The notes: generated from the sequence alone by a model not told the origin. A stretch of 29,280 nucleotides of DNA from a virus (IMGVR_UViG_3300037963_001344:1-29280), one strand, 5' to 3'; counted from the stretch's first letter, positions 22,282 to 28,709 are shown. Made by a program: numbers and translations.

Positions 22282-23354
22282 TAATGTACATTGTTAATAG
22301 TATCAAAAGCATATTTTAAGTTGATAGTGTAGTTAATTAACTTATCATTCAATCCTGTTTTGTAAGTAAAGCTTGATTCTTCTACATTCATAGGTAAAGT
22401 ATCACCATCCCTAACCATCCAAACATATTGGCTTAATAGTAATTCTTTAAAGCTATCATTCATACTTTCACTAACAAAGCCTGAATTTAAAGTAATAGCT
22501 TCATTAGCAATTATGTTAAACTTTTTGTCTTGATGTTCTTTAAATTGGAATCCAGCAATATATGGAAGTGTTTCATCTAGTATATTTCTGTTAAATCTAT
22601 CTTTATTTATTTGCAAGTTTTCTACTGACTTCTTAAAAAAGTATAAGTTCTGCAAAGCTCCATATTTATTAATAAAAACAATTTTACTAACTGTATGTTT
22701 ACACTCTGATACTTCTTCAATAGTAAATGATTGAGTACTACCACCACTATTGTATATAACATCAACAGCATCTACATTTGCAGCAGTAGTTGTTATGTAT
22801 TGAATCTTTTGGTTAGTGTTGCCATTATCAGTTATTGAATGTGTGCTTACTGTTGCACCAGCTAATTTAAAGTTTACTGTTTCTGCAATCTCAGCATTTA
22901 CTGGAATCTGTGCTGCTTCACTTTCTAGAACCTGTATTTTACTAGATGTTAATAATGTTGGTAGTGTGTAAGTAGCATTTATTGAACCACCATTTGAAGC
23001 TGCTTCTTGAAAATAATTATATCCATCAAAAGCTAAAAATGTAGTGCTTACTGTTGCTCCTACAGTACTACTTGTGAATCCTGTTACATCTGCAATTGCC
23101 CATAATACATAGCCTGTGCTGTTGGCTGTTGTTGGTGCAATATGTTCATAGTAATCTCTTATTAGTTGGTTAATCTCAAAAGTTACTTGTGTTTCACTAT
23201 TTATAATATCTTTTTCAAGTGTATATGTAGCATCTGTTGGCTTGTCACTTGTTAAGCCTGTAAATATATAAAGCTTTAATTGAAACTTTGTTGCATTTGC
23301 TAAACTTGATGTTCTTATATATCTTGGTGACCTTGTTAAACTTAATGTACTCAT
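22281..23354 (-). CDS. Tail protein, Dit/tail-tip-like (357 aa)
   Basis: A 357-residue beta-rich protein beginning MSTLSLTRSPRYIRTSSLAN and carrying, near the end, KIVFINKYGALQNLYFFKKS and SGFVSESMNDSFKELLLSQY, followed by SFTYKTGLNDKLINYTINLK. I recall these motifs from tail proteins located between the tail-completion genes and the hub protein of Bacteroidota phages. A distal-tail or baseplate role is likely by position. Its start overlaps the previous stop (ATGA) and its end overlaps the next start (TAATG). Confidence 0.6.
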   Translation of the reverse strand: MSTLSLTRSPRYIRTSSLANATKFQLKLYIFTGLTSDKPTDATYTLEKDIINSETQVTFEINQLIRDYYEHIAPTTANSTGYVLWAIADVTGFTSSTVGATVSTTFLAFDGYNYFQEAASNGGSINATYTLPTLLTSSKIQVLESEAAQIPVNAEIAETVNFKLAGATVSTHSITDNGNTNQKIQYITTTAANVDAVDVIYNSGGSTQSFTIEEVSECKHTVSKIVFINKYGALQNLYFFKKSVENLQINKDRFNRNILDETLPYIAGFQFKEHQDKKFNIIANEAITLNSGFVSESMNDSFKELLLSQYVWMVRDGDTLPMNVEESSFTYKTGLNDKLINYTINLKYAFDTINNVH

Positions 23355-23833
23355 TCTTCTAATTTTAAATTATCTTCTATAAAACCAAATACTATATCAT
23401 CACTAAATTTATCTAAACCAGCTTCAAAAGGTTTTGTAAAAAACATTGTTGCCCTAATTCCTTTGTTGTATATACTTCTAGCAAGTAAGTAGTTTAAACT
23501 TTTTCTGCTTATAAATCTACCTTGCTTATCTCTTGGTGCTATTCCTTTTCTTATGCTCCACTTATCAAATACTGAGCTAGGTGGCATCTTGCTTTTATAC
23601 TTGTATGGTGAAGATGAACTTTCAGAATATGTTGATTTTTTACCTTTTACTCCCTCATCTTGAAAAGCACCATAATCAAGCATATCAAACAACACACTTT
23701 TTTTCTGTACCTTATAGCTTAAACTATTATATAATTCCTTACTAGAGTTTTTACCTCTTTTAGTTAAATTAGTTCTAGCCTGTTGAATAACATACTTACC
23801 ATACTTCTCTAATGCCTTTTCAAATTCTCCCAT
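23351..23833 (-). CDS. HK97-gp10-like tail completion protein (160 aa)
   Basis: A 160-residue basic protein starting at ATG 23833; a TTG two codons earlier is less likely. It has EKALEKYGKYVIQQARTNLT at the front and LDYGAFQDEGVKGKKSTYSE in the middle, close to the YGAxxxxG motif of HK97-gp10-type proteins that complete the head-tail joint. Helices flank the beta-rich centre. It is TAATG-coupled to the preceding gene. Alternative: a tail-associated protein of the same general fold. Confidence 0.65.
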   Translation of the reverse strand: MGEFEKALEKYGKYVIQQARTNLTKRGKNSSKELYNSLSYKVQKKSVLFDMLDYGAFQDEGVKGKKSTYSESSSSPYKYKSKMPPSSVFDKWSIRKGIAPRDKQGRFISRKSLNYLLARSIYNKGIRATMFFTKPFEAGLDKFSDDIVFGFIEDNLKLEE

Positions 23834-24288
23834 TAGCAAATAGTCATTTCTGTTTTAGTGTTAATAGTAAAAGTAACTGCCCAACCAGCTAATCTATTTT
23901 CAAACCTTTCTGTAAATGGTTCACAAGTTGCATCACCTACAATTTCAAACTCATCTCTATATAACTCTCCTTTTCTTAGTAACTGTATTACTCTAGTAGC
24001 TAAAGCTAGTTGTGTGTTTAAGATGTCTTGTGTGTTGTCATTACCTAAAAAGTAGCTTTCATCTTCAGCGTTATTTACATCTACTAAATCCATAAAAAAT
24101 ACAGTCATATTATGCTGTACTAAATTTGTAGTTATTGTTGCACTATTAACTGTAATGTGTGACAAAGGAAACATTGACTGCTTTCTTAAATCAACATCTG
24201 CAATATCACCAAAGGTTACTTGGTTATTAAAAGGCTCTGAACTAACAGCCTGTTTTATTTTGTCTATTACTCTATAAAAACTTCTCAT
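23833..24288 (-). CDS. Tail terminator-like protein (151 aa)
   Basis: A 151-residue protein of mixed alpha/beta type. SFYRVIDKIKQAVSSEP is the first helix. FPLSHITVNSATITTNLVQH and VFFMDLVDVNN are strands, DNTQDILNTQLALATRVIQL is a conserved-looking helix, and EPFTERFENRLAGWAVTFTI is the last strand pair. I recall this combination in Bacteroidota siphophages at the head-tail junction, and size and context match a gpU-like tail terminator. It sits directly upstream of the gp10-like gene. Confidence 0.55.
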   Translation of the reverse strand: MRSFYRVIDKIKQAVSSEPFNNQVTFGDIADVDLRKQSMFPLSHITVNSATITTNLVQHNMTVFFMDLVDVNNAEDESYFLGNDNTQDILNTQLALATRVIQLLRKGELYRDEFEIVGDATCEPFTERFENRLAGWAVTFTINTKTEMTIC

Positions 24289-24554
24289 ATTAATTTTATA
24301 TATATAGGTGAATGTTCACCAACATCTTCTTTACTTAGCTTTTCTAAATAATCTAATGCTTCATTAAAGTTCATTGTTTCATCTGATTTGATAATAATGT
24401 CTAAACACTTCCAGTAGTCATATATTGCTTTAGTTGGTGTTGTAGCAGTAACCCCCATAAATGCTTCTTCTAAACCATCAGTCAATACTAATGTTTCAGA
24501 CTCACCAAATAGCTTCCTAGTTAGTAGCTGGTCTATTATCTCATCTCTTTGCAT
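24285..24554 (-). CDS. Hypothetical protein in the tail operon (89 aa)
   Basis: An 89-residue acidic protein: MQRDEIIDQLLTRKLFGESE at the front, later AIYDYWKCLDIIIKSDETMN and FNEALDYLEKLSKEDVGEHS. Mostly helical. It starts 14 bases inside the frameshifted chaperone extension and stops by ATGA coupling with the next gene. Function unknown. It lies in the place where tail-assembly partners are expected. Confidence 0.6.
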   Translation of the reverse strand: MQRDEIIDQLLTRKLFGESETLVLTDGLEEAFMGVTATTPTKAIYDYWKCLDIIIKSDETMNFNEALDYLEKLSKEDVGEHSPIYIKLI

Positions 24555-24798
24555 TTTTCATTAATTGCTGTTCAACTTCCATTTTATCTTTTTCAAATGC
24601 TAACATAGTTAAGCAAGTGTGTAGCTTTGACTTAGTTACTTCTTCAATCTTTCCTAGCTCTCCTTTTGTAAGTCCATAAATGGATTGATACCAACCCCAC
24701 TTTCTAGCAAAGCCTTCAAGTTTTGTGGAATGTCCACTACTTCCTGAGTTTTCAAATAGCTCAGTATATGTTTCAGTAATTCTTGTTTTAAATTGCAA
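24541..24798 (-). CDS. Frameshift extension of the tail assembly chaperone (-1 frame, GT-like)
   Basis: This 85-residue frame has no ATG: its first possible codon is TTG at 24798, which lies directly at the T9 run. In the -1 frame relative to the 209-residue gene it encodes TETYTELFENSGSSGHSTKL and FARKWGWYQSIYGLTKGELG, the latter matching a KWGWYQSIY motif I recall in Bacteroidota phage tail chaperones. Joining it to the upstream frame by one -1 slip gives a 247-residue fusion. The DNA from 25283 to 24541 is 743 bases, so with one base read twice it is 744 (248 codons), as a -1 event requires. Like lambda gpG/gpGT, the long form would be made at low rate and help assemble the tail. Confidence 0.75.
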   Translation of the reverse strand: MQFKTRITETYTELFENSGSSGHSTKLEGFARKWGWYQSIYGLTKGELGKIEEVTKSKLHTCLTMLAFEKDKMEVEQQLMKNAKR

Positions 24799-25283
24799 AA
24801 AAAAACCAATGATCCTAAAACAACATCTAAAGGCATTTCACTTAAATCATACTTTTCACTACTTACATAATCTTCAATTAAATACTTGCCTTTTCTTTTA
24901 AATGTTACTGGTCTAAATAATACAGCCATTGCTGAATCCATTTGTTGCCAATCTGTTAAATAGTTGTCTAAGTCTATATACTCTCCAAAAGTCATTTCAT
25001 CAAGCTTTGGTATAAAACCAAACTCTTCATCTTCTAATCTAAACAAAGGTTTAAACTCAGGCTTTTCATTAAATAAAGTATTTAGGTGAGTAGTAATTTC
25101 TTCAATGTCTTTTACTCTCATTTGCATAATGTGTTGAAGCTCTGCATTGCAGAATATTTCAATCATCTTTTGCTGGTAGAAAGTACCTACTTCTTCTTCT
25201 TTATCAATTATCTTAACCCACCTTTGATATTGTGCTAGTGTTATCTCACTTAAATTCTCAGGCACATTTAATTTAATCTTCAT
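24654..25283 (-). CDS. Tail assembly chaperone, short form (gpG-like, 209 aa)
   Basis: A 209-residue acidic helical protein that starts at ATG 25283 (MKIKLNVPENLSEITLAQYQ). PKLDEMTFGEYIDLDNYL and QQMDSAMAVLFRPVTFKRKG are recognisable central motifs, followed by LDVVLGSLVFFCNLKQELL near residues 155-175, where the codons GTT TTT TTT TGC hold the slippery site. Translation past the slip gives the short form. The -1 product is listed separately. The short and long forms would act on the tape measure during tail assembly. It is the first gene after the promoter at 25320-25327 and the terminator at 25341-25369, so it heads the tail operon. Confidence 0.7.
   Translation of the reverse strand: MKIKLNVPENLSEITLAQYQRWVKIIDKEEEVGTFYQQKMIEIFCNAELQHIMQMRVKDIEEITTHLNTLFNEKPEFKPLFRLEDEEFGFIPKLDEMTFGEYIDLDNYLTDWQQMDSAMAVLFRPVTFKRKGKYLIEDYVSSEKYDLSEMPLDVVLGSLVFFCNLKQELLKHILSYLKTQEVVDIPQNLKALLESGVGINPFMDLQKES
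24798..24804 (-). promoter_or_regulatory. Programmed -1 frameshift site T_TTT_TTT
   Basis: The minus strand has a run of nine T at 24805-24797. In the zero frame the codons are GTT TTT TTT TGC, so T-TTT-TTT sits exactly in the X-XXY-YYZ register. After slipping back one base, the next codons are TTG CAA TTT, the frame of the extension. No strong downstream stem-loop is obvious in this AT-rich stretch, though a weaker one is possible. The 145-base overlap of the two frames and the absence of an ATG in the second support it. Confidence 0.75.
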
Positions 25284-25319
25284 ATATATAATGTAATTTT
25301 TTTAGTAAAGTGTTATATA

Positions 25320-25327
25320 CAAATTTA
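25320..25327 (-). promoter_or_regulatory. Bacteroidota-type promoter -7 element (TAAATTTG) for the tail operon
   Basis: The minus strand has TAAATTTG, an exact match to the Bacteroidota -7 consensus TAnnTTTG, 37 bases before the ATG of the tail chaperone. This gives a leader of about 30 bases. It lies after an intrinsic terminator, a typical arrangement for a new transcript. A clear TTTG -33 box at 19-21 bases upstream is not seen, because the poly-T tail of the terminator fills that place. Only the -7 part supports the call. Confidence 0.45.
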
Positions 25328-25340
25328 AAAAACTTTAAGC

Positions 25341-25369
25341 AAAAAAAAAGCTACCTTTTAAAGTAGCTC
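25341..25369 (-). terminator. Intrinsic terminator after the 74-aa gene
   Basis: On the minus strand AGCTAC (25368-25363 read as its complement pair) and GTAGCT (25354-25349) form a 6-bp stem, extendable by a wobble pair and A-T pairs. It is followed by a run of nine T at 25349-25341. It ends the transcript of the small gene at 25397-25621 and isolates the tail operon. Confidence 0.75.
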
Positions 25370-25396
25370 TTAAATTAGTTGTTAGTGTTTAGTTAT

Positions 25397-25621
25397 TTAT
25401 AGTGTAATTAATCTGTTTTTAAAATCTTCATTTATAATGTGTAATTTTTTAAATGTTTTTTCTATACATTCTTCAAAAGAATTACAATCAGGAACTATCC
25501 CAAACCCTCCTTTATACATACTATGAAATCTTTTACCATTTCTTGATTCTAAAACCTTAAATACAATTCTATTACCTTCTTTAACTTGTGTTAATCTGCT
25601 ATGTTCTTTTACTAATTTCAT
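25397..25621 (-). CDS. Hypothetical small protein between terminase and tail operon (74 aa)
   Basis: A 74-residue basic protein with start ATG 25621: MKLVKEHSRLTQVKEGNRIV, then FKVLESRNGKRFHSMYKGGF, then FEECIEKTFKKLHIINEDFK. A TTG seven codons earlier would add YLKTNI but is less likely. A beta-rich front and a helical end are expected. It stands alone between a 190-base gap and an intrinsic terminator, unlike its tightly packed neighbours. Function unknown; a small regulatory protein is possible. Confidence 0.55.
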   Translation of the reverse strand: MKLVKEHSRLTQVKEGNRIVFKVLESRNGKRFHSMYKGGFGIVPDCNSFEECIEKTFKKLHIINEDFKNRLITL

Positions 25622-25705
25622 AATGTTTGTTTTTAAATACAATGCTAATATATAAATATATTTATAAACTACAAAACAATTAACACTTTTTTTATATTTT
25701 TTTTT

Positions 25706-25790
25706 ACATCTTATCTTATCTTTTCTTATCTTATCTTAATGCTTGAGCATTGGTTAAGCATTGCTATAGCTTTGCTTGAGCATTGCTTCC
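25706..25790 (-). repeat. Origin-like repeats and relic copy of the initiator-gene linker
   Basis: This intergenic segment lies within the gap 25622-25811. The plus strand has tandem pentamers TTATC at 25711-25737, then the palindrome AATGCTTGAGCATT at 25738-25751, a related half GGTTAAGCATTGC at 25752-25764, and a second GCTTGAGCATTGC at about 25774-25786. Positions 25768-25788 are identical (21 of 21) to 2238-2258 inside the initiator-like gene, and the match extends to 26 bases with one mismatch. In one minus frame it codes RKQCSSKAIAMLNQCSSIKI, close to the initiator linker GGKQCSSKAVAL, with stop codons after it. It may be an origin, a gene relic, or both. Confidence 0.6.
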
Positions 25791-25811
25791 TCTGTTGGAA
25801 GCTGTTTTTTG

Positions 25812-27017
25812 CTAATAAAGGAAATATTCTCCTGAATTAGGATTTTGCAATTGATAGCTTACTGCATACCTTAATGCATCAAGACAATGATTCCAATTAT
25901 CACAAGGTGTTTGACTCTTTTTTTCTAACCAACAATAGTTATTAAGTTCTTTAACTAACTCAACACTATCTTCACTAATTACTAAATCATAATCCTGTAG
26001 TAAGCTAATGCCATAAGTTATTGAACCTTGACCTTTAATAGCTGGTACAACTTTGTTATGTCTGCTTAGCTCATTTATTAATCTTGGTTCTGCACTATCA
26101 CCCACTATTAAATTATCACCAGCATACTTTTTATTTAATACTGCTATCTCACTTGTAGTTAGCTTTGTTTGATAGAAGCATTGTTGTACATAAATAATCT
26201 TATTGTCTTTGTCTATGCTTGTTTTAATTAATGTTGAAGGGTCATTGCTAAAACCATAATCTTGACCAAACACAATCTTACCAACTTGTTTAAATTCTCC
26301 TATTGACCAATTGCTATATATAACACCTTCTGCTTTATCTAACCAACTACCCAAGATAGTATGCTTGTATCTGTTTGGTCTACGTTCTTTCATTTGCTCT
26401 ATTTGTTTAATATAGCTTTCTGAAAGGTTTTCTATATTGTCTAAGTAAGTTGTATGTATGTAAGTAGTATCAGCTTTAATTGTATTGCTACCAGCTTCAA
26501 CACCTCTAGCTTCAAAGAATCTTTGATAGATAAAGTTTTCTTTTGTTGTTGGGTTAAGTATTAATATTACTCTATTGTCTTTGTCCTTTTGTCTGATGCT
26601 TAAATCTATCTTATCAAATATAGTTTCATCAGTTAGTTCCTCTGCTTCATCTAGCACCCAAGTGGTAACACCTTGCAATGATTTAAGATTTGCAGTTTGG
26701 TCACCTGAACTTGTTTTAATACCTCTAAATAAAATCTTACTGCCTGTTTGCTTGTTAATGATTTCATCTTTAGTAATGTGAAAGTCTTGCTCTATCTTTT
26801 GTAATTCTAGCTTTTCTATAAATTCAGGAATAATTGAGATACTGGCTGCTCTTAATGTATATCTAGTAAATAGTATCTTATGACCTTGTTCGTACGTTAG
26901 AAGCGTTAATAATGTGTTTATTGCAAATGATTTGCCAGAACCCCTACCACCAGTTACAATGAAGTACCTAGTATCATTTTCTAATACTAGATATTTATTG
27001 CTTAGCTTTAATTCCAC
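25812..27017 (-). CDS. terL: Terminase large subunit (ATPase and nuclease)
   Basis: A 401-residue packaging motor protein, on the short side for the family. ATPase: Walker A GGRGSGKS at 23-30, Walker B WVLDEAEE at about 120-127, and the coupling motif LILNPT near 150. Nuclease: FGQDYG with Asp near 252, VGDSAEP with Asp near 306 and CLDALRYA with Asp near 379, the three acidic residues of the RNase-H-like fold. It cuts concatemeric DNA and pumps it into the prohead through the portal. The start is GTG 27017, as no ATG lies close enough to keep the N-terminal strand. It overlaps the small subunit by 23 bases. It resembles PBSX-type Terminase_3 proteins. Confidence 0.92.
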   Translation of the reverse strand: MELKLSNKYLVLENDTRYFIVTGGRGSGKSFAINTLLTLLTYEQGHKILFTRYTLRAASISIIPEFIEKLELQKIEQDFHITKDEIINKQTGSKILFRGIKTSSGDQTANLKSLQGVTTWVLDEAEELTDETIFDKIDLSIRQKDKDNRVILILNPTTKENFIYQRFFEARGVEAGSNTIKADTTYIHTTYLDNIENLSESYIKQIEQMKERRPNRYKHTILGSWLDKAEGVIYSNWSIGEFKQVGKIVFGQDYGFSNDPSTLIKTSIDKDNKIIYVQQCFYQTKLTTSEIAVLNKKYAGDNLIVGDSAEPRLINELSRHNKVVPAIKGQGSITYGISLLQDYDLVISEDSVELVKELNNYCWLEKKSQTPCDNWNHCLDALRYAVSYQLQNPNSGEYFLY

Positions 27018-27333
27018 TAATTAGATGTTTAAAGTCTATGCTTCTTTTTTCATTGCTGTTAATATCAACTGTATCTTTTGCTGTACCATAAGCAGAATCC
27101 ATTAAAGCCTTGTAAGCATTAACATCACCTTTAAGAGCTTTTAACAATATGCTAATTGTCATTCTTTGCTCATTGGTTAGCCATTCTTCTTTGCCTGTTA
27201 AAGGGTTATCTTCTTTGCTTAGCATCTGTAAAACTTCCTTAACAATAGTGCTTCTATTTCTACTTCCTTTAGGTCTTCCATTAGGATTTCCTGACTGACC
27301 TTTTTTAAATGGTATTAAATCTTCTTTTGACAT
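26995..27333 (-). CDS. Terminase small subunit-like protein (DUF5681-type)
   Basis: A 112-residue basic protein with FKKGQSGNPNGRPKGSRNRS at residues 8-27, the motif of DUF5681-type proteins encoded just before terminase large subunits. The rest is helical, with EEWLTNEQRMTISILLKALK and DVNAYKALMDSAYGTAKDTV. It would recognise phage DNA and bring it to the large subunit. It overlaps terL by 23 bases, and its start ATG 27333 lies inside the end of the micropeptide gene at 27315-27410. Confidence 0.75.
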   Translation of the reverse strand: MSKEDLIPFKKGQSGNPNGRPKGSRNRSTIVKEVLQMLSKEDNPLTGKEEWLTNEQRMTISILLKALKGDVNAYKALMDSAYGTAKDTVDINSNEKRSIDFKHLISGIKAKQ

Positions 27334-27410
27334 TTCTTTTGTTCTGTATCTGTTCTGTATTTATAAACCTCAACAATTAAAAAAACTAATGCAATTAAAT
27401 ACCCTCTCAT
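27315..27410 (-). CDS. Membrane micropeptide next to the terminase (31 aa)
   Basis: ATG 27410 to TAA 27317-27315. The peptide MRGYLIALVFLIVEVYKYRT has one membrane segment and a polar tail DTEQKKCQKKI. It couples by ATGA to the preceding micropeptide and overlaps the terminase small subunit start by 19 bases. Such coupling in a row is unusual for random frames. The family is not recognised. Confidence 0.4.
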   Translation of the reverse strand: MRGYLIALVFLIVEVYKYRTDTEQKKCQKKI

Positions 27411-27499
27411 CTTATAAATATACTTGATATGATTATCACAATTAACAACAATGTAAACAGTATTGCAAGAGTTAATATTTTATCATTATCATCTTTCAT
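27407..27499 (-). CDS. Membrane micropeptide (30 aa)
   Basis: ATG 27499 to TGA 27409-27407. The peptide MKDDNDKILTLAILFTLLLI, then VIIISSIFIR, has an acidic front and one long hydrophobic helix. Its start overlaps the end of the 47-residue gene and its TGA overlaps the next ATG. Probably a single-pass membrane peptide. Role unknown. Confidence 0.4.
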   Translation of the reverse strand: MKDDNDKILTLAILFTLLLIVIIISSIFIR

Positions 27500-27632
27500 A
27501 CTTTGCTTTGTTGCTGTATATTGATGAGCATTGTGCAACAGCTTGTTCTTTGCTTTTACCTTCCTTTATTACAATAGGTATGCACCTTATCATAAAGTCT
27601 TTTCTGCTTTCATTTACTTTTGGCTTTGGCAT
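27489..27632 (-). CDS. Small phage protein with MPKP...SRKDFM motif (47 aa)
   Basis: ATG 27632 to TGA 27491-27489, peptide MPKPKVNESRKDFMIRCIPI, then VIKEGKSKEQAVAQCSSIYS. I recall short phage proteins with the pattern P-K-x-x-E-S-R-x-x-F-x-x-R-C and a later AxAxCxxI-Y, mostly near capsid or protease genes. Here it is upstream of the terminase. The two cysteines are kept at family-like positions. Function is unknown. Confidence 0.6.
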   Translation of the reverse strand: MPKPKVNESRKDFMIRCIPIVIKEGKSKEQAVAQCSSIYSNKAKYER

Positions 27633-27643
27633 TGTCTTTTGTT

Positions 27644-27808
27644 TTATCCACTACAACTTTCACAAGTGTTATCATCTATGCTGCATTGTCTTTTTGGTAC
27701 TGGTTTTTTTTCTAATTCTTCTAGTAGTTTATCAAACTCTGTTTTTTTTTCTTTACTTAAATATGTTAATAGTTTCTTTTCTTTTGCTTGGGTGTCTTTA
27801 TGCATCAT
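27644..27808 (-). CDS. Small helical protein with C-terminal cysteines (54 aa)
   Basis: ATG 27808 (MMHKDTQAKEKKLLTYLSKE) to TAA 27646-27644. A charged helix is followed by PVPKRQCSIDDNTCESCSG, with three cysteines that could bind metal. It overlaps the stop of the preceding gene and precedes the 47-residue gene by 11 bases. It is packed like its neighbours. No family recognised. Confidence 0.5.
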   Translation of the reverse strand: MMHKDTQAKEKKLLTYLSKEKKTEFDKLLEELEKKPVPKRQCSIDDNTCESCSG

Positions 27809-28211
27809 AGTTTTCAAATAATCTTTTACAGTCTGCTATTAATTCTTTTACACAACTAGAACAGTTACTAATCTTTCTTTTAGTGTGTAGTACTCTATTG
27901 CTTATCTCTATTAGTTTTTTTTGTTCATCTTCAGTTAATCTATTTTTGTGGGTTTTATAAAATTCTTTTAAGAAGTTATATTCTTGCTCTTGCAAACATT
28001 TAGGCTTATTGTATGGAAACAACTTGTTAAGAGCTTCTTTTCGTTGCTCACAACCACAATCTTCTCCAGCTACAAACTTCACTACTTTATCTATTCCTGT
28101 TGCTTTAGTTACTTTAGCAATGGTATCTCCTAAACCTTTAGACTTAACTACTTTCTTTTTAGTTGTTTTTTTCTTTACAGTTTTATTTTGTTTTTTAGTT
28201 CCTGTTTGCAT
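27798..28211 (-). CDS. Lysine-rich protein with a GLGDTIxKxTxATGI segment (137 aa)
   Basis: A 137-residue protein. A Lys-rich start (TKKQNKTVKKKTTKKKVVKS) is followed by GLGDTIAKVTKATGIDKVVK, then DCGCEQRKEALNKLFPYNKP and later cysteines (SNCSSCVKELIADC). I recall this GLGDTI...DCGC combination in many Bacteroidota phage genomes as an unknown protein near the terminase. CGC and CSSC pairs suggest zinc binding. It overlaps the sigma-like gene by 37 bases upstream and the next small gene at its end. Confidence 0.65.
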   Translation of the reverse strand: MQTGTKKQNKTVKKKTTKKKVVKSKGLGDTIAKVTKATGIDKVVKFVAGEDCGCEQRKEALNKLFPYNKPKCLQEQEYNFLKEFYKTHKNRLTEDEQKKLIEISNRVLHTKRKISNCSSCVKELIADCKRLFENYDA

Positions 28212-28681
28212 TTTGCTATTGTTTTGTGTACTGTTGCGTGGCTTATCTTTGTTGCCTTACTTAGCTTTCTTATACTATGAAATTCTTTTCTATATAAGTT
28301 AAATAGCTTTCTATCAAACCAATACATTTCTTGCAGTACTTCATCTATCTTTTTATCAATATCTTTTTCTTGCTCTTGTAGATCATCAGCTATTTCTTTG
28401 TGTAAGTTGTTAAGCCTTATTTTATTATTTTTGTTTTTACTCTTTACTTGTATAAGCCTTTTAATAATTGTTTTAACTATTCCAAAGTGTGGCTTCTTGT
28501 TAACTATTAAGTTATCTATTTGCAGTTCATTGTTTGTTAGTTCATCAAATACTTTAACATACATATCTTGTACAATATCAATAGCTTTTAATTCAGAATT
28601 GTGATACAGAAGCTTAGTTGCAATTGCTTCCCATTTCTGTTGATACTGTGCTAAGATTTGTAGAACCTCATTATTAGACAA
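28175..28681 (-). CDS. RNA polymerase sigma-factor-like protein (168 aa)
   Basis: A 168-residue helical protein. LKAIDIVQDMYVKVFDEL near residues 32-49 resembles sigma region 2 of ECF factors. RKLSKATKISHATVHKTIAK near 138-157 is a region 4-like helix-turn-helix. The middle is Lys/Asn-rich. If active it would direct host RNA polymerase to phage promoters, perhaps the late tail operon. The start is TTG at 28681, since no ATG is close. A TAACTTTG element lies 21 bases upstream. Assignment is by motif shape. An alternative is a related HTH regulator. Confidence 0.55.
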   Translation of the reverse strand: MSNNEVLQILAQYQQKWEAIATKLLYHNSELKAIDIVQDMYVKVFDELTNNELQIDNLIVNKKPHFGIVKTIIKRLIQVKSKNKNNKIRLNNLHKEIADDLQEQEKDIDKKIDEVLQEMYWFDRKLFNLYRKEFHSIRKLSKATKISHATVHKTIAKCKQELKNKIKL

Positions 28682-28701
28682 AATAGTTTTTGTTGTTTAT
28701 A

Positions 28702-28709
28702 CAAAGTTA
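28702..28709 (-). promoter_or_regulatory. Bacteroidota-type promoter -7 element (TAACTTTG) before the sigma-like gene
   Basis: TAACTTTG on the minus strand matches the consensus TAnnTTTG, overlapping the stop of the upstream gene and lying 21 bases before the TTG start of the sigma-like gene. No convincing -33 TTTG box is present at the right distance. The leader would be short, about 13 bases. It is a plausible but unproven promoter. Confidence 0.35.

Noticed and set aside
25711-25737. TTATC repeats as a CRISPR array
   Set aside because: The unit is only 5 bases with no spacers. It reads as iteron-like or linker-coding repeats, not CRISPR.
27463-27821. Plus-strand open frames of about 100 residues
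   Set aside because: Very rich in Phe, Leu, Tyr and Ser because they are the complement of Lys/Glu/Asn-rich minus genes. They lie over four well-supported small minus-strand genes and show no coupling or motif.
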